Shown here: positions 15,393 through 23,153 of the stretch, piece by piece
Numbering within the stretch: the stretch's first letter is position 1
Layout: every line of letters starts with the position of its first letter
Assembly: GCF_002863865.1 (NCBI RefSeq)
Contig: NZ_CP022684.1
Location: forward strand, 4,407,990-4,471,989
DNA from: Ketobacter alkanivorans
GTDB lineage: Bacteria > Pseudomonadota > Gammaproteobacteria > Pseudomonadales > Ketobacteraceae
Direction: 5' to 3'
Length of the DNA: 64,000 nt
Made by a program: the position numbers and the translations under genes
The notes under the pieces: generated by a model
Seen by the model: the letters and a program-made list of their open reading frames with translations, nothing else
Databases searched by the model: none
Told to the model about the DNA's origin: nothing

Positions 15393-17240
15393 ATGCGCAC
15401 CGACAACCTGCCAACTAACATCTCTCAGTCCAGCTCCCTGACCGCCAAGGCTCAGGGTATTAGCCTTTCAAATCAACTGCTTGGCTCCAGCGATAACGCA
15501 GACTCTTTTGATCGGGTACTCAATTCCCAGGTGGATGCCCGCGAGTCGAGATCGTCTGCCACACAGAGTACGTCTGCTCAAGAGGCGCGGCAAGAGGCAA
15601 GCCCACGGTCTGAAAGCGGCAAGCGCTTGCCGGATGACAGAGCTGACCGTCTGCAGGATAAACAGCAGGCAGATAGGCGGCGACAAGCTGACGCTTCGGA
15701 AGCTCGCCAGGCAGAAAACAGTCGTGATGGTAAAGAGCGGGCGGCAGAGGCCCGTAATGAGCAAGGCCGTCAAGCGTCTGACAGGCAGGAGGACGCACGC
15801 CAGAATGATCAAAGGGCTTCCAGGGAGCGAGTTGTTGCTCAAGGCGAAGCAGGGCGCGCTTCAGAGAATCAGACCCACCGAGAGAGGGCTGAGCCGCTAA
15901 CAGCGGATGCTCCGATCTCTGAGGTAACGGCTGACGAGGGCGGGATTCCTAAGGATGCGGAGACGTCAGCGCAACAGTTGGCCTTCGCGCTACAGCAAGA
16001 TGGTGAGCAGGCTGATAACCTGGATGATTTTCTCACAACGCAGGCAGCCTCTACGCTCAATAAAGAGGCAGGGCTAAAAGATCAGTCATCTGACATCGTT
16101 ATATCACCTGAATTGCTGGCCAATGTCAGTACTATGGAAGAAAGCATTATTGATGCGCCACCCTCAGAGGCAGAGTTGGCATTGTTGGCTGATCTCAGCG
16201 ATGAGGAGCGTTTGGCTTTAGAGGAAGCCTCCGTTACGCCGGTTCAGATTGAAGGCGAGGGGTTTGCGGATCTGGAAGCAGATGTTGATCCTGAAGCTAT
16301 CGCATCTGTGATGAACGATGGGTTTGCCAAAGCCTCGACAGCGACTCAGGACGAGGCAAGCCGGGCGGACATGGCATTGTTTGGCACTAAGAAAGAGAGC
16401 CCTAAGCCGGTGATCACCCCATCGATGAGCCCGAGCGCCATGGCAGATGCTGAAGAGGGTGGTCCGGCGGGGGCTGCAACTAAGCCCGGTAATGCCGAAT
16501 CCGTGTCCGGTGAAGAGCTTGCTGGCTTTGAAGCAAAGACCGAAAAAAAGTCAGATCTTGGTGTGCTGGCAGATAAAATGCAGTCCATCAAACCCATGGC
16601 GGGTGAAGGAATAGTAGCTTCACCGGTGCAGGAGCGCTTGGCCGCGCTAGCCAAAGCATTGGATAAGGCGATGGACAAAGCGGCATCATCGTCAACAGCC
16701 GGTCAGGGGGCTGCTAAGCCTGCGGAGGCTCAGGACGGTGCCAAGGCTACGCCTTTTCAGCGCAGCCTAGAGCAAATGAGCAGAGCCCCGACGAATATAG
16801 CCAAGCCGTTTGGAACCAATATCCAGGCTCCATTACAAAGTCGAGAATGGGCCGGTGAGGTGGGGCAGCGATTGATGATGATGGTCAGTTCCAGGCTGAA
16901 CAGTGCTCAGATCCAGCTGAATCCTAGGGAGATGGGCCCAATTGATGTGAAAGTGTCGGTTCAGCATGATCAGGCCAGCGTTGTGTTTACCAGTCATGCT
17001 GCACCTACGCGTGAAGCTTTGGAGCAAGCGTTGCCCCGGTTGCGTGAGATGATGGAGCAGAATGGCGTGGCGTTGGGTGATGTGGATGTGCGCGATCATG
17101 ATGCTCATGAGTCTGATCAGCGTCGTGGGCAAGATCATCGACAGGGTGGATCGGCTGATGCGGAGGTGGCCGCAGTGGATGAGAGTTCCAGCGACCGTAT
17201 AATTCAGCAAGCAGTGGGGTTGGTGGATTATTACGCCTGA
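15393..17240 (+). CDS. fliK: Flagellar hook-length control protein FliK
   Basis: 615 residues. The N-terminal three quarters are low in complexity (rich in Ala, Gln, Glu, Arg and Asp) and presumably extended, as in the ruler part of FliK. The C-terminal domain (about 480-580) carries the Flg_hook pattern QIQLNPREMGPIDVKVSVQHDQASVVF and ALPRLREMMEQNGVALGDVDV, which interacts with FlhB to switch export from hook to filament substrates. ATG 15393 has a strong AGGAGG. It heads the flagellar cluster, ahead of fliL-flhB, matching the gene order in Pseudomonas relatives. A second, different FliK-like gene lies at 39498-41324. Confidence 0.9.
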   Translation: MRTDNLPTNISQSSSLTAKAQGISLSNQLLGSSDNADSFDRVLNSQVDARESRSSATQSTSAQEARQEASPRSESGKRLPDDRADRLQDKQQADRRRQADASEARQAENSRDGKERAAEARNEQGRQASDRQEDARQNDQRASRERVVAQGEAGRASENQTHRERAEPLTADAPISEVTADEGGIPKDAETSAQQLAFALQQDGEQADNLDDFLTTQAASTLNKEAGLKDQSSDIVISPELLANVSTMEESIIDAPPSEAELALLADLSDEERLALEEASVTPVQIEGEGFADLEADVDPEAIASVMNDGFAKASTATQDEASRADMALFGTKKESPKPVITPSMSPSAMADAEEGGPAGAATKPGNAESVSGEELAGFEAKTEKKSDLGVLADKMQSIKPMAGEGIVASPVQERLAALAKALDKAMDKAASSSTAGQGAAKPAEAQDGAKATPFQRSLEQMSRAPTNIAKPFGTNIQAPLQSREWAGEVGQRLMMMVSSRLNSAQIQLNPREMGPIDVKVSVQHDQASVVFTSHAAPTREALEQALPRLREMMEQNGVALGDVDVRDHDAHESDQRRGQDHRQGGSADAEVAAVDESSSDRIIQQAVGLVDYYA

Positions 17241-17356
17241 AGCTTAGGCCAGCCTTTTTTGAGTTACACCTTTTAATTCCTTTCCTCTGGCGTGTGGTAA
17301 TTATTTGATTGCCGCACGCTGCATTCATTTTTTTCAGACATTTCCAATACTTGGCG

Positions 17357-17384
17357 AGATTTTGACAGGCGTGTCCGGAAATCT
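17357..17384 (+). promoter_or_regulatory. Interrupted dyad upstream of the fliL sigma-54 promoter
   Basis: AGATTT-T-GACA-GGCG-TGTC-CGG-AAATCT forms a two-part inverted repeat. Its centre is about 110 bases upstream of the sigma-54 element at 17481, a usual distance for an enhancer-binding activator site. That role is inference. The rest of the 292-base gap between fliK and fliL shows only AT-rich sequence and the sigma-54 element. Confidence 0.35.
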
Positions 17385-17480
17385 TGTCTAAACTTCTCTG
17401 TGCAGGCCGTTTTTTTGACGTTTATCGTTTCGGGAAAGCTGTAATGTCGATAACGTGTTGAAAATTATAGATTAATTGTA

Positions 17481-17497
17481 TTGGTACGAGCCTTGCT
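17481..17497 (+). promoter_or_regulatory. Predicted sigma-54 promoter of the fliL operon
   Basis: TTGGTACGAGCCTTGCT matches the sigma-54 -24/-12 consensus with one change (T for C after GG) and correct 12-base GG-to-GC spacing. The start would be about 17507-17510, some 25 bases before the fliL ATG, and would drive fliLMNOPQR-flhB. Confidence 0.75.
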
Positions 17498-17532
17498 AAC
17501 AATTAAATGCAACGTAATCCAGAAGGTGTTTT

Positions 17533-18027
17533 ATGGCGGACGATGACAACACGAGCAGTGAAGAACAGGAAAAACCCAAATCAAAAATGTTGATCATCAT
17601 TATTGCCGTGTTGGTGGTGCTGTTGATCGGCGGTGGCGTAGCGGCCTTTTTGATGATGTCCGGCGGGGATGAGCCAGCCTCTGAAGAGCCAGCAGAACCT
17701 GTTCAGCAACCTGCAATTTACTACGATTTCAAGCCTCCTTTCGTTGTGAATTATCAGTGGAAGGGGCGTCAACGATATGTACAGATGAGCATGTCAATCA
17801 TGACTCGTAATGCCGCAGCGATTGACACGATTAACACGCACATGCCGCTGGTGCGAAACAATCTGGTGATGGTGTTGGGCTCGCAGGATTTTGAAATGCT
17901 GCGCACGCCAGAAGGCAAAGAGGCCTTGCGCCAAAGTGTGTTGGAAGAAATTCAAAAGATTTTAACAGAAGAAATGGGTGAACCCGCTGTCGAGCAGGTT
18001 CTCTTCACCAACTTTGTGATGCAATAG
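17533..18027 (+). CDS. fliL: Flagellar basal-body-associated protein FliL
   Basis: 164 residues. A short charged cytoplasmic tail is followed by one membrane helix (about 20-41, LIIIIAVLVVLLIGGGVAAFLM), an acidic linker, and the periplasmic FliL domain (about 60-164, IYYDFKPPFVVNY through LRQSVLEEIQKIL to QVLFTNFVMQ). FliL surrounds and supports the stator units at the basal body. AGAAGGTG at 17521-17528 is its ribosome site. It is the first gene of the operon and lies 2 bases before fliM. Confidence 0.95.
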   Translation: MADDDNTSSEEQEKPKSKMLIIIIAVLVVLLIGGGVAAFLMMSGGDEPASEEPAEPVQQPAIYYDFKPPFVVNYQWKGRQRYVQMSMSIMTRNAAAIDTINTHMPLVRNNLVMVLGSQDFEMLRTPEGKEALRQSVLEEIQKILTEEMGEPAVEQVLFTNFVMQ

Positions 18028-18029
18028 CG

Positions 18030-19079
18030 ATGGCCGTACAGGATCTATTATCACAGGACGAAATCGATGCGCTCTTACACGGCGTAGACGATGGAGACAT
18101 TGAAACCGGCGGAGATGAGCCAGGGGATGGGATACAGTCCTATGATCTGAGTACTCAGGATCGGATCGTGCGTGGGCGGATGCCCACGCTGGAGATGATC
18201 AATGAGCGCTTCGCCCGCTATACCCGAATCAGCATGTTCAATCTACTGCGCCGCACGGCAGACGTATCCGTTGGCGGCGTTCAAGTAATCAAGTTTGGCG
18301 AGTATGTGCATAGCCTGTATGTGCCGACCTCACTCAATATGATTCGGATCAAACCACTCAAAGGCACAGCCCTTTTTATTCTGGATGCGAAACTGGTATT
18401 CAAACTGGTTGATAACTTTTTTGGCGGAGATGGCCGTCACGCAAAGATTGAAGGGCGGGAATTTACGCCCACAGAAAACAGAGTGGTGCAGATGGTGCTG
18501 GAGCAGGCTTTTATTGATATGCAGGAAGCCTGGAAAGCGGTTCTGCCCGTTAAGTTCGAGTTTCTGAGTTCGGAAGTAAACCCGTCCTTAGCCAATATTG
18601 TAAGCCCCAGCGAAGTGGTGGTGGTGAATTCTTTTCACGTTGAATTGGATGGTGGTGGTGGTGAGCTGCACCTGACTCTACCCTATTCAATGATCGAGCC
18701 TTTAAGGGAAGTGCTCGATGCGGGCGTACAGAGTGATATTGGTGATCAGGATGAGCGCTGGATGAAATCCCTGCGCGAGGAAATCATGGGAGCGCGGGTG
18801 CAATTAAAAGGCAAATTGTGTCAGAAAAAAATGCGTCTTACGGAGCTGGCCAAATTAAAGAAAGGGGACATTATCCCCATAGAAATGCCTGATAGTGTGT
18901 TAATGCTGGCCAATGGTATTCCGGCTTTTCGTGGCAAGTTGGGTGAAGCTAACGGAAATTTGGCGCTGCAAGTGATGAGTAAGGTTGAACGGCCCGAATC
19001 GGATAGTGGTAAGGAATCACGTTTAACCTGGATGAAAGAGCAAGCTGGTGGCGAAAACGAAGAGAAGGCCAAGGCCTAA
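18030..19079 (+). CDS. fliM: Flagellar motor switch protein FliM
   Basis: 349 residues. The N-terminal segment LLSQDEIDALLHGV is the conserved CheY-P binding helix. The middle CheC-like domain begins near residue 45 (RIVRGRMPTLEMINERFAR), and the C-terminal SpoA domain (about 245-320) includes RVQLKGKLCQKKMRLTELAKLKKGDIIPIEMP. FliM forms the C-ring and sets rotation direction on binding phosphorylated CheY, whose gene is at 28590. It lies in the fliL-flhB operon with normal length for the family. Confidence 0.97.
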   Translation: MAVQDLLSQDEIDALLHGVDDGDIETGGDEPGDGIQSYDLSTQDRIVRGRMPTLEMINERFARYTRISMFNLLRRTADVSVGGVQVIKFGEYVHSLYVPTSLNMIRIKPLKGTALFILDAKLVFKLVDNFFGGDGRHAKIEGREFTPTENRVVQMVLEQAFIDMQEAWKAVLPVKFEFLSSEVNPSLANIVSPSEVVVVNSFHVELDGGGGELHLTLPYSMIEPLREVLDAGVQSDIGDQDERWMKSLREEIMGARVQLKGKLCQKKMRLTELAKLKKGDIIPIEMPDSVLMLANGIPAFRGKLGEANGNLALQVMSKVERPESDSGKESRLTWMKEQAGGENEEKAKA

Positions 19080-19097
19080 CTGTGAAGGGTGTGAGTT

Positions 19098-19511
19098 ATG
19101 ACAGACGAAGATAAACCCGTTGATGACGAGGCGCTGGCAGACGAGTGGGCTGCTGCATTGGCTGAGCAGGACAGCCCTGAAGAAGAGGAAGTTCAGGCGG
19201 CTCCCCTTGAGAAGCTGAGCGATAGATCTATGCCGATGTCAGCTGAAAACAGTCCTAATATGGATGTCATTCTTGATATTCCGGTGACGCTCTCCATGGA
19301 GGTGGGCAGTACCAATATCAATATTCGGAATCTATTGCAGTTGAACCAGGGCTCGGTAATCGAGTTGGATCGATTGGCGGGAGAACCCCTGGATGTGCTG
19401 GTTAATGGAACGTTGATTGCCCACGGCGAGGTAGTAGTAGTAAATGAAAAGTTCGGCATTCGATTAACGGATGTTATCAGTCCTACAGAACGGATCAAAA
19501 AACTGGGATAA
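19098..19511 (+). CDS. fliN: Flagellar motor switch protein FliN
   Basis: 137 residues. An acidic, variable N-terminal part of about 50 residues precedes the SpoA domain (about 55-135): MDVILDIPVTLSMEVGSTN, LNQGSVIELDRLAGEPLDV, NGTLIAHGEVVVVNEKFGIR. FliN completes the C-ring and docks the export ATPase complex through FliH. It follows fliM by 18 bases and precedes fliO by 5 bases. Confidence 0.97.
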   Translation: MTDEDKPVDDEALADEWAAALAEQDSPEEEEVQAAPLEKLSDRSMPMSAENSPNMDVILDIPVTLSMEVGSTNINIRNLLQLNQGSVIELDRLAGEPLDVLVNGTLIAHGEVVVVNEKFGIRLTDVISPTERIKKLG

Positions 19512-19516
19512 CTTCC

Positions 19517-20062
19517 ATGAAGCAATTTGTCGCAATGCTGGTGAGCTTGTTTATCGTTTTACCCATTCATGCCCAAGATGCAGTTTCGGAACTGGCTGAT
19601 GGAGAGATTCAGCAGCAGGTGGATACCGTTTCAACAGCAGAAGATGCGAACCAACAGGTTCAGAGCAAGCCAGTGTTTCGCCTGAAAGACGAGATTGAGA
19701 GCGCTAATAACACCAAGAGTGGCGGCGACTTGGGTGAAATGGTGCTGGGGCTAATGGCTGTACTTGCTATTATCTTTGCCCTTGCCTGGCTGAGCAAACG
19801 TTTTAACTTGAATATGCCCGGCAGCAGTTCGAATATGAAATTGCTAAGCGCAATGAGCGTTGGACAAAAAGAAAAGATCATGCTGGTGGAAGTGGAAGGG
19901 GAGACCATGCTGCTTGGTGTTACGCCGCATCAGATTAACCTTCTGAAGGCATTCGATACCGGCAGCGTCACACCGGAATCGGAACAGGATAATGGGCGTA
20001 AAGGTGAATTCGCTACCCGCATGCAGGCTTTGTTGAAGGCTGAGGTGTCACCAAATGGCTAA
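19517..20062 (+). CDS. fliO: Flagellar export assembly protein FliO
   Basis: 181 residues. A signal-peptide-like first hydrophobic segment (1-19, ending VLPIHAQ), a Gln/Ser/Asp-rich periplasmic stretch, a membrane helix at about 75-95 (GEMVLGLMAVLAIIFALAWLSKRF), and a cytoplasmic FliO domain with MKLLSAMSVGQKEKIMLVEVEG. FliO helps fold the FliP ring of the flagellar type III export gate. The stop overlaps the start of fliP by 8 bases, consistent with coupled synthesis. Confidence 0.92.
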   Translation: MKQFVAMLVSLFIVLPIHAQDAVSELADGEIQQQVDTVSTAEDANQQVQSKPVFRLKDEIESANNTKSGGDLGEMVLGLMAVLAIIFALAWLSKRFNLNMPGSSSNMKLLSAMSVGQKEKIMLVEVEGETMLLGVTPHQINLLKAFDTGSVTPESEQDNGRKGEFATRMQALLKAEVSPNG

Positions 20063-20816
20063 GCGATTTTTGCCACATATAGCTATGCTGGCTGCCGCCT
20101 TGTTGTTTGTGCAACCAGTTTGGGCGGCTGATCCATTTTCGATGCCTGCGTTAAGTGTTACCAACAGCGATGATGGTGGCCAAAGTTACTCAGTGACGTT
20201 GCAGGTGGTCATCTTGATGACCATGCTGTCTTTCATTCCTGCCATCATTATGATGATGACTGCATTTACCCGAATCATAGTGGTGTTTGGCATTCTGCGT
20301 CAGGCTATTGGTTTACAGCAGACACCTTCCAACCAGATCCTGATTGGGTTGGCGCTATTTTTGACCGTGTTTGTAATGGCGCCGGTTTTCAAGGAAATAC
20401 ACAAGACAGCCATTGAACCTTACATGAATGAGAAAATGGGAGCGTTGGAAGCTGCTGAGGTTGCCAGTGTGCCGCTGCGCAAATTTATGTTGGCGCAGAC
20501 GCGGGAAACCGATTTGAATCTGTTTGTTGAATTGGCAGGTGATGACCAGAAGTTTTCCTCTTTGGACCAGGTTCCGTTGACGGTTGTTATTCCTGCTTTT
20601 GTAACAAGTGAATTGAAAACGGCGTTCCAGATAGGTTTTCTGTTGTTTATTCCTTTTCTTATTATCGATCTTGTCGTAGCCAGTGTGTTGATGGCAATGG
20701 GGATGATGATGCTGTCACCCATGATTGTGTCATTACCTTTTAAAATAATGTTGTTCGTGTTTATTGATGGCTGGGCCATGGTGGTGGGTACAGTTGCCGC
20801 CAGTTTTGGCTTGTAG
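20055..20816 (+). CDS. fliP: Flagellar export gate protein FliP
   Basis: 253 residues, with a cleavable signal peptide (ending VWAA) as is known for FliP. Four membrane helices with the family signatures LQVVILMTMLSFIPAIIMMMT, FTRIIVVFGILRQAIG and, near the C-terminus, LMAMGMMMLSPMIVSLPFKIMLFV. Five FliP subunits with FliQ and FliR form the central helical core of the export gate. It overlaps fliO; a 50-base gap separates it from fliQ. Confidence 0.97.
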   Translation: MAKRFLPHIAMLAAALLFVQPVWAADPFSMPALSVTNSDDGGQSYSVTLQVVILMTMLSFIPAIIMMMTAFTRIIVVFGILRQAIGLQQTPSNQILIGLALFLTVFVMAPVFKEIHKTAIEPYMNEKMGALEAAEVASVPLRKFMLAQTRETDLNLFVELAGDDQKFSSLDQVPLTVVIPAFVTSELKTAFQIGFLLFIPFLIIDLVVASVLMAMGMMMLSPMIVSLPFKIMLFVFIDGWAMVVGTVAASFGL

Positions 20817-20866
20817 CTTTTCTGCCCGGCTCGCACAGAGCAACCAGATACAGCGAGGGATGGATT

Positions 20867-21136
20867 ATGTCACCGGAAGTAGTATCAGATCTGATGCGTG
20901 AGGGGTTGTTTATCGCCATGATTCTGGTGTCGGTGATTATCATTCCCAGCCTGTGTGTGGGTTTGGTGGTGTCGGTTTTTCAGGCGGCCACGCAAATTAA
21001 CGAGCAAACCTTAAGTTTTCTGCCACGGCTGCTGATTACACTCGCTACGCTGGTGGTGCTGGGGCCCTGGTTGGGGGGCTTGGTGCATGACTTTGCCGTT
21101 AAACTGATTATAGATATGCCCACGATGTTGGGCTGA
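20867..21136 (+). CDS. fliQ: Flagellar export gate protein FliQ
   Basis: 89 residues with two membrane helices (about 15-40 and 52-75). The sequence SVIIIPSLCVGLVVSVFQAATQINEQTLSF is the family signature. FliQ wraps the FliP/FliR core of the export gate. Full family length. fliR follows 2 bases after the stop. Confidence 0.97.
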   Translation: MSPEVVSDLMREGLFIAMILVSVIIIPSLCVGLVVSVFQAATQINEQTLSFLPRLLITLATLVVLGPWLGGLVHDFAVKLIIDMPTMLG

Positions 21137-21138
21137 TC

Positions 21139-21912
21139 ATGTTTGAGATCTCAATCGACCTATTATACCAATGGATCGGCCAGTATTTTTGGCCGTTTTG
21201 TCGTATTGCTGCCTTTTTTACTGCCATGCCGGTGCTCAGTACCCAGCTTGTACCCACCAGGATTCGCCTTGGCCTGGCTGTGGCAGTCACCATTGTGGTT
21301 GCTCCTGTGCTAGACCCGGTGCCACTGATCGAGCTGCTGTCGATGGAATCATTTCTCATTATTCTTCAGCAAGTATTGATCGGTGTGGCAATGGGGTTTG
21401 TTTTACAGCTGTTGTTTCAGGTGTTTGTTGTGGGTGGGCAGATTGTAGCCATGCAGAATGGTTTGGGGTTTGCAACGTTGGTGGATCCGGTTAATGGTGT
21501 CAACGTGGCATCCATAGGCCAGCTCTATCTAATGACGGTCAATCTACTGTTTTTTGCGTTCAATGGTCACTTGGCTGTGATGTATTTGATTGGCAGTAGT
21601 TTCGAACATCTGCCAGTGGGTAATGTGGGGTTGCCTGTCGACAATTATCTTGAATTGGCTCGGCTTGCCAGTTGGATGTTTACAGGGGCGATTTTAGTGG
21701 CGCTGCCTTCTATTATCGCTCTTTTAGTCGTAAACGTTTCGTTTGGTGTAATCAGCCGGGTTGCACCACAAATGAATATTATTGCCGTGGGCTTTCCTTT
21801 TACTATGGTATTAGGTTTGGTAATCATATGGATCACATTATCCAATGTCCTGCCTCAATATGAGCGATTGAGTGCGGATGCCTTCGACTATCTCAGCGAA
21901 ATGGTGAGGTAG
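21139..21912 (+). CDS. fliR: Flagellar export gate protein FliR
   Basis: 257 residues with about six hydrophobic segments. Recognisable features are FWPFCRIAAFFTAMPVLSTQLVPTRIRLGLAVAVT at the N-terminus and the NGLGFATLVDP stretch in the middle. FliR caps the FliP5-Q4-R1 export gate. The gene directly precedes flhB, separated by one base. Confidence 0.96.
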   Translation: MFEISIDLLYQWIGQYFWPFCRIAAFFTAMPVLSTQLVPTRIRLGLAVAVTIVVAPVLDPVPLIELLSMESFLIILQQVLIGVAMGFVLQLLFQVFVVGGQIVAMQNGLGFATLVDPVNGVNVASIGQLYLMTVNLLFFAFNGHLAVMYLIGSSFEHLPVGNVGLPVDNYLELARLASWMFTGAILVALPSIIALLVVNVSFGVISRVAPQMNIIAVGFPFTMVLGLVIIWITLSNVLPQYERLSADAFDYLSEMVR

Positions 21913-21913
21913 C

Positions 21914-23050
21914 ATGGCTGAGAGCGAAGACGGGCAGGAACGCTCAGAAGAACCCACCCAGAAAAAAATACTGGATGCCCGCAAGAAGGGGCAGATTCCT
22001 CGTTCCCGCGAGCTGGGGGGGGTGGCTGTAATGATTTTTGGTGCCGCGGGCCTGATGATGTCTGGTGGGTTATTGTTTGACGCGGCCGAGCAAGTGTTTG
22101 AGATGAATTACAGTTTGCCGCGAGATGAGTTGCTTAATCAGGACGTGATGGTGCGCTCGTTGATTAGCTCCGCCAAGACAGCTTTTACCGCATTAACTCC
22201 TTTCTATATTGCTGTGCTTATTGCCGCATTGATGATTCCACCTATGGTGGGTGGAATGAATTTCTCTGCTGAATCTATAAGACCAAAATTAAGTAAGCTG
22301 AACCCGCTTTCAGGCTTGAAAAAGATGTTTTCTGCGCAATCGCTTATGGAGGTGGTAAAGGCGATTGCGAAGTTTGGCTTGGTGTCTGCGGTGGCACTGA
22401 TGATTCTGGATTACAACAGCACTCGTTTTATGGCGCTCGGTTTTATGCCTGCGCATGAGGCGATGGCGGAAGGTATTTCCATCGTAGCGTGGGCGTTGTT
22501 TATTCTATCTTGCACTTTGCTGGTGGTGGCGGCCATCGATGTACCCTTTCAGATATATCAGCATAATAAACAATTAAAAATGACCAAGCAGGAGGTAAAG
22601 GATGAATACAAAGACACGGAAGGAAAACCAGAAGTAAAAGGCAAAATTCGATCCAAGCAACGTGAAATGGCTCAAAGCCGTATGATGTCAGCGGTGCCTG
22701 ACGCTGATGTGGTGATTACCAACCCGACCCACTTTGCCGTAGCTTTAAAATATGATCCGAAAAAAATGTTGGCACCGATACTGGTGGCAAAGGGTGCAGA
22801 TCACATTGCACTGCAGATCAAAAAGGTGGCACTGGCAAACGATGTCATGATATTAAATTCACCCCCGTTGGCCCGATCCATTTACTACCATACGGAGCTG
22901 GAAAGGGAGATTCCACAAGGGCTGTTTCTGGCGGTTGCTCAAGTGTTGGCCTATGTGTACCAGTTGCAGCAATTTCAGGAAGGCAAAGGCCCCAACCCTG
23001 GCGTGGTGCCAGATTTCCCCGTTCCAGACGACCTCAAGAAAGACGAATAA
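21914..23050 (+). CDS. flhB: Flagellar export switch protein FlhB
   Basis: 378 residues. The N-terminus (DGQERSEEPTQKKILDARKKGQIPRS) is the family signature; four membrane helices follow (about 30-215), then a cytoplasmic domain with the autocleavage motif NPTH at residues 270-273. Cleavage between Asn and Pro, with FliK, switches specificity from rod/hook to filament proteins. It is the last gene of the fliL operon; a separate sigma-54 element precedes flhA. A short paralogue of only the C-domain lies at 39175-39501. Confidence 0.97.
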   Translation: MAESEDGQERSEEPTQKKILDARKKGQIPRSRELGGVAVMIFGAAGLMMSGGLLFDAAEQVFEMNYSLPRDELLNQDVMVRSLISSAKTAFTALTPFYIAVLIAALMIPPMVGGMNFSAESIRPKLSKLNPLSGLKKMFSAQSLMEVVKAIAKFGLVSAVALMILDYNSTRFMALGFMPAHEAMAEGISIVAWALFILSCTLLVVAAIDVPFQIYQHNKQLKMTKQEVKDEYKDTEGKPEVKGKIRSKQREMAQSRMMSAVPDADVVITNPTHFAVALKYDPKKMLAPILVAKGADHIALQIKKVALANDVMILNSPPLARSIYYHTELEREIPQGLFLAVAQVLAYVYQLQQFQEGKGPNPGVVPDFPVPDDLKKDE

Positions 23051-23076
23051 CCCGCTGTTTCAATAATTTATCCATT

Positions 23077-23093
23077 TAGGCATGATCTTTGCG
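23077..23093 (+). promoter_or_regulatory. Predicted sigma-54 promoter of flhA
   Basis: TAGGCATGATCTTTGCG keeps the essential GG (23079-23080) and GC (23091-23092) at 12-base spacing and the TTGC of the -12 part. The start would fall near 23104, about 50 bases before the flhA ATG. It would serve flhA and possibly flhF-fleN-fliA downstream. Confidence 0.7.
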
Positions 23094-23153
23094 ATCTAAC
23101 ACTAAGGCGTACTTAATGCGTCAAATATTTGTTAGTGGCAGAGCGAAGGTGTT

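Noticed and set aside
17241..17290. Terminator after fliK at AGGCCAGCCTTTTTT
   Set aside because: The possible stem has four pairs with a two-base loop, too tight to form.
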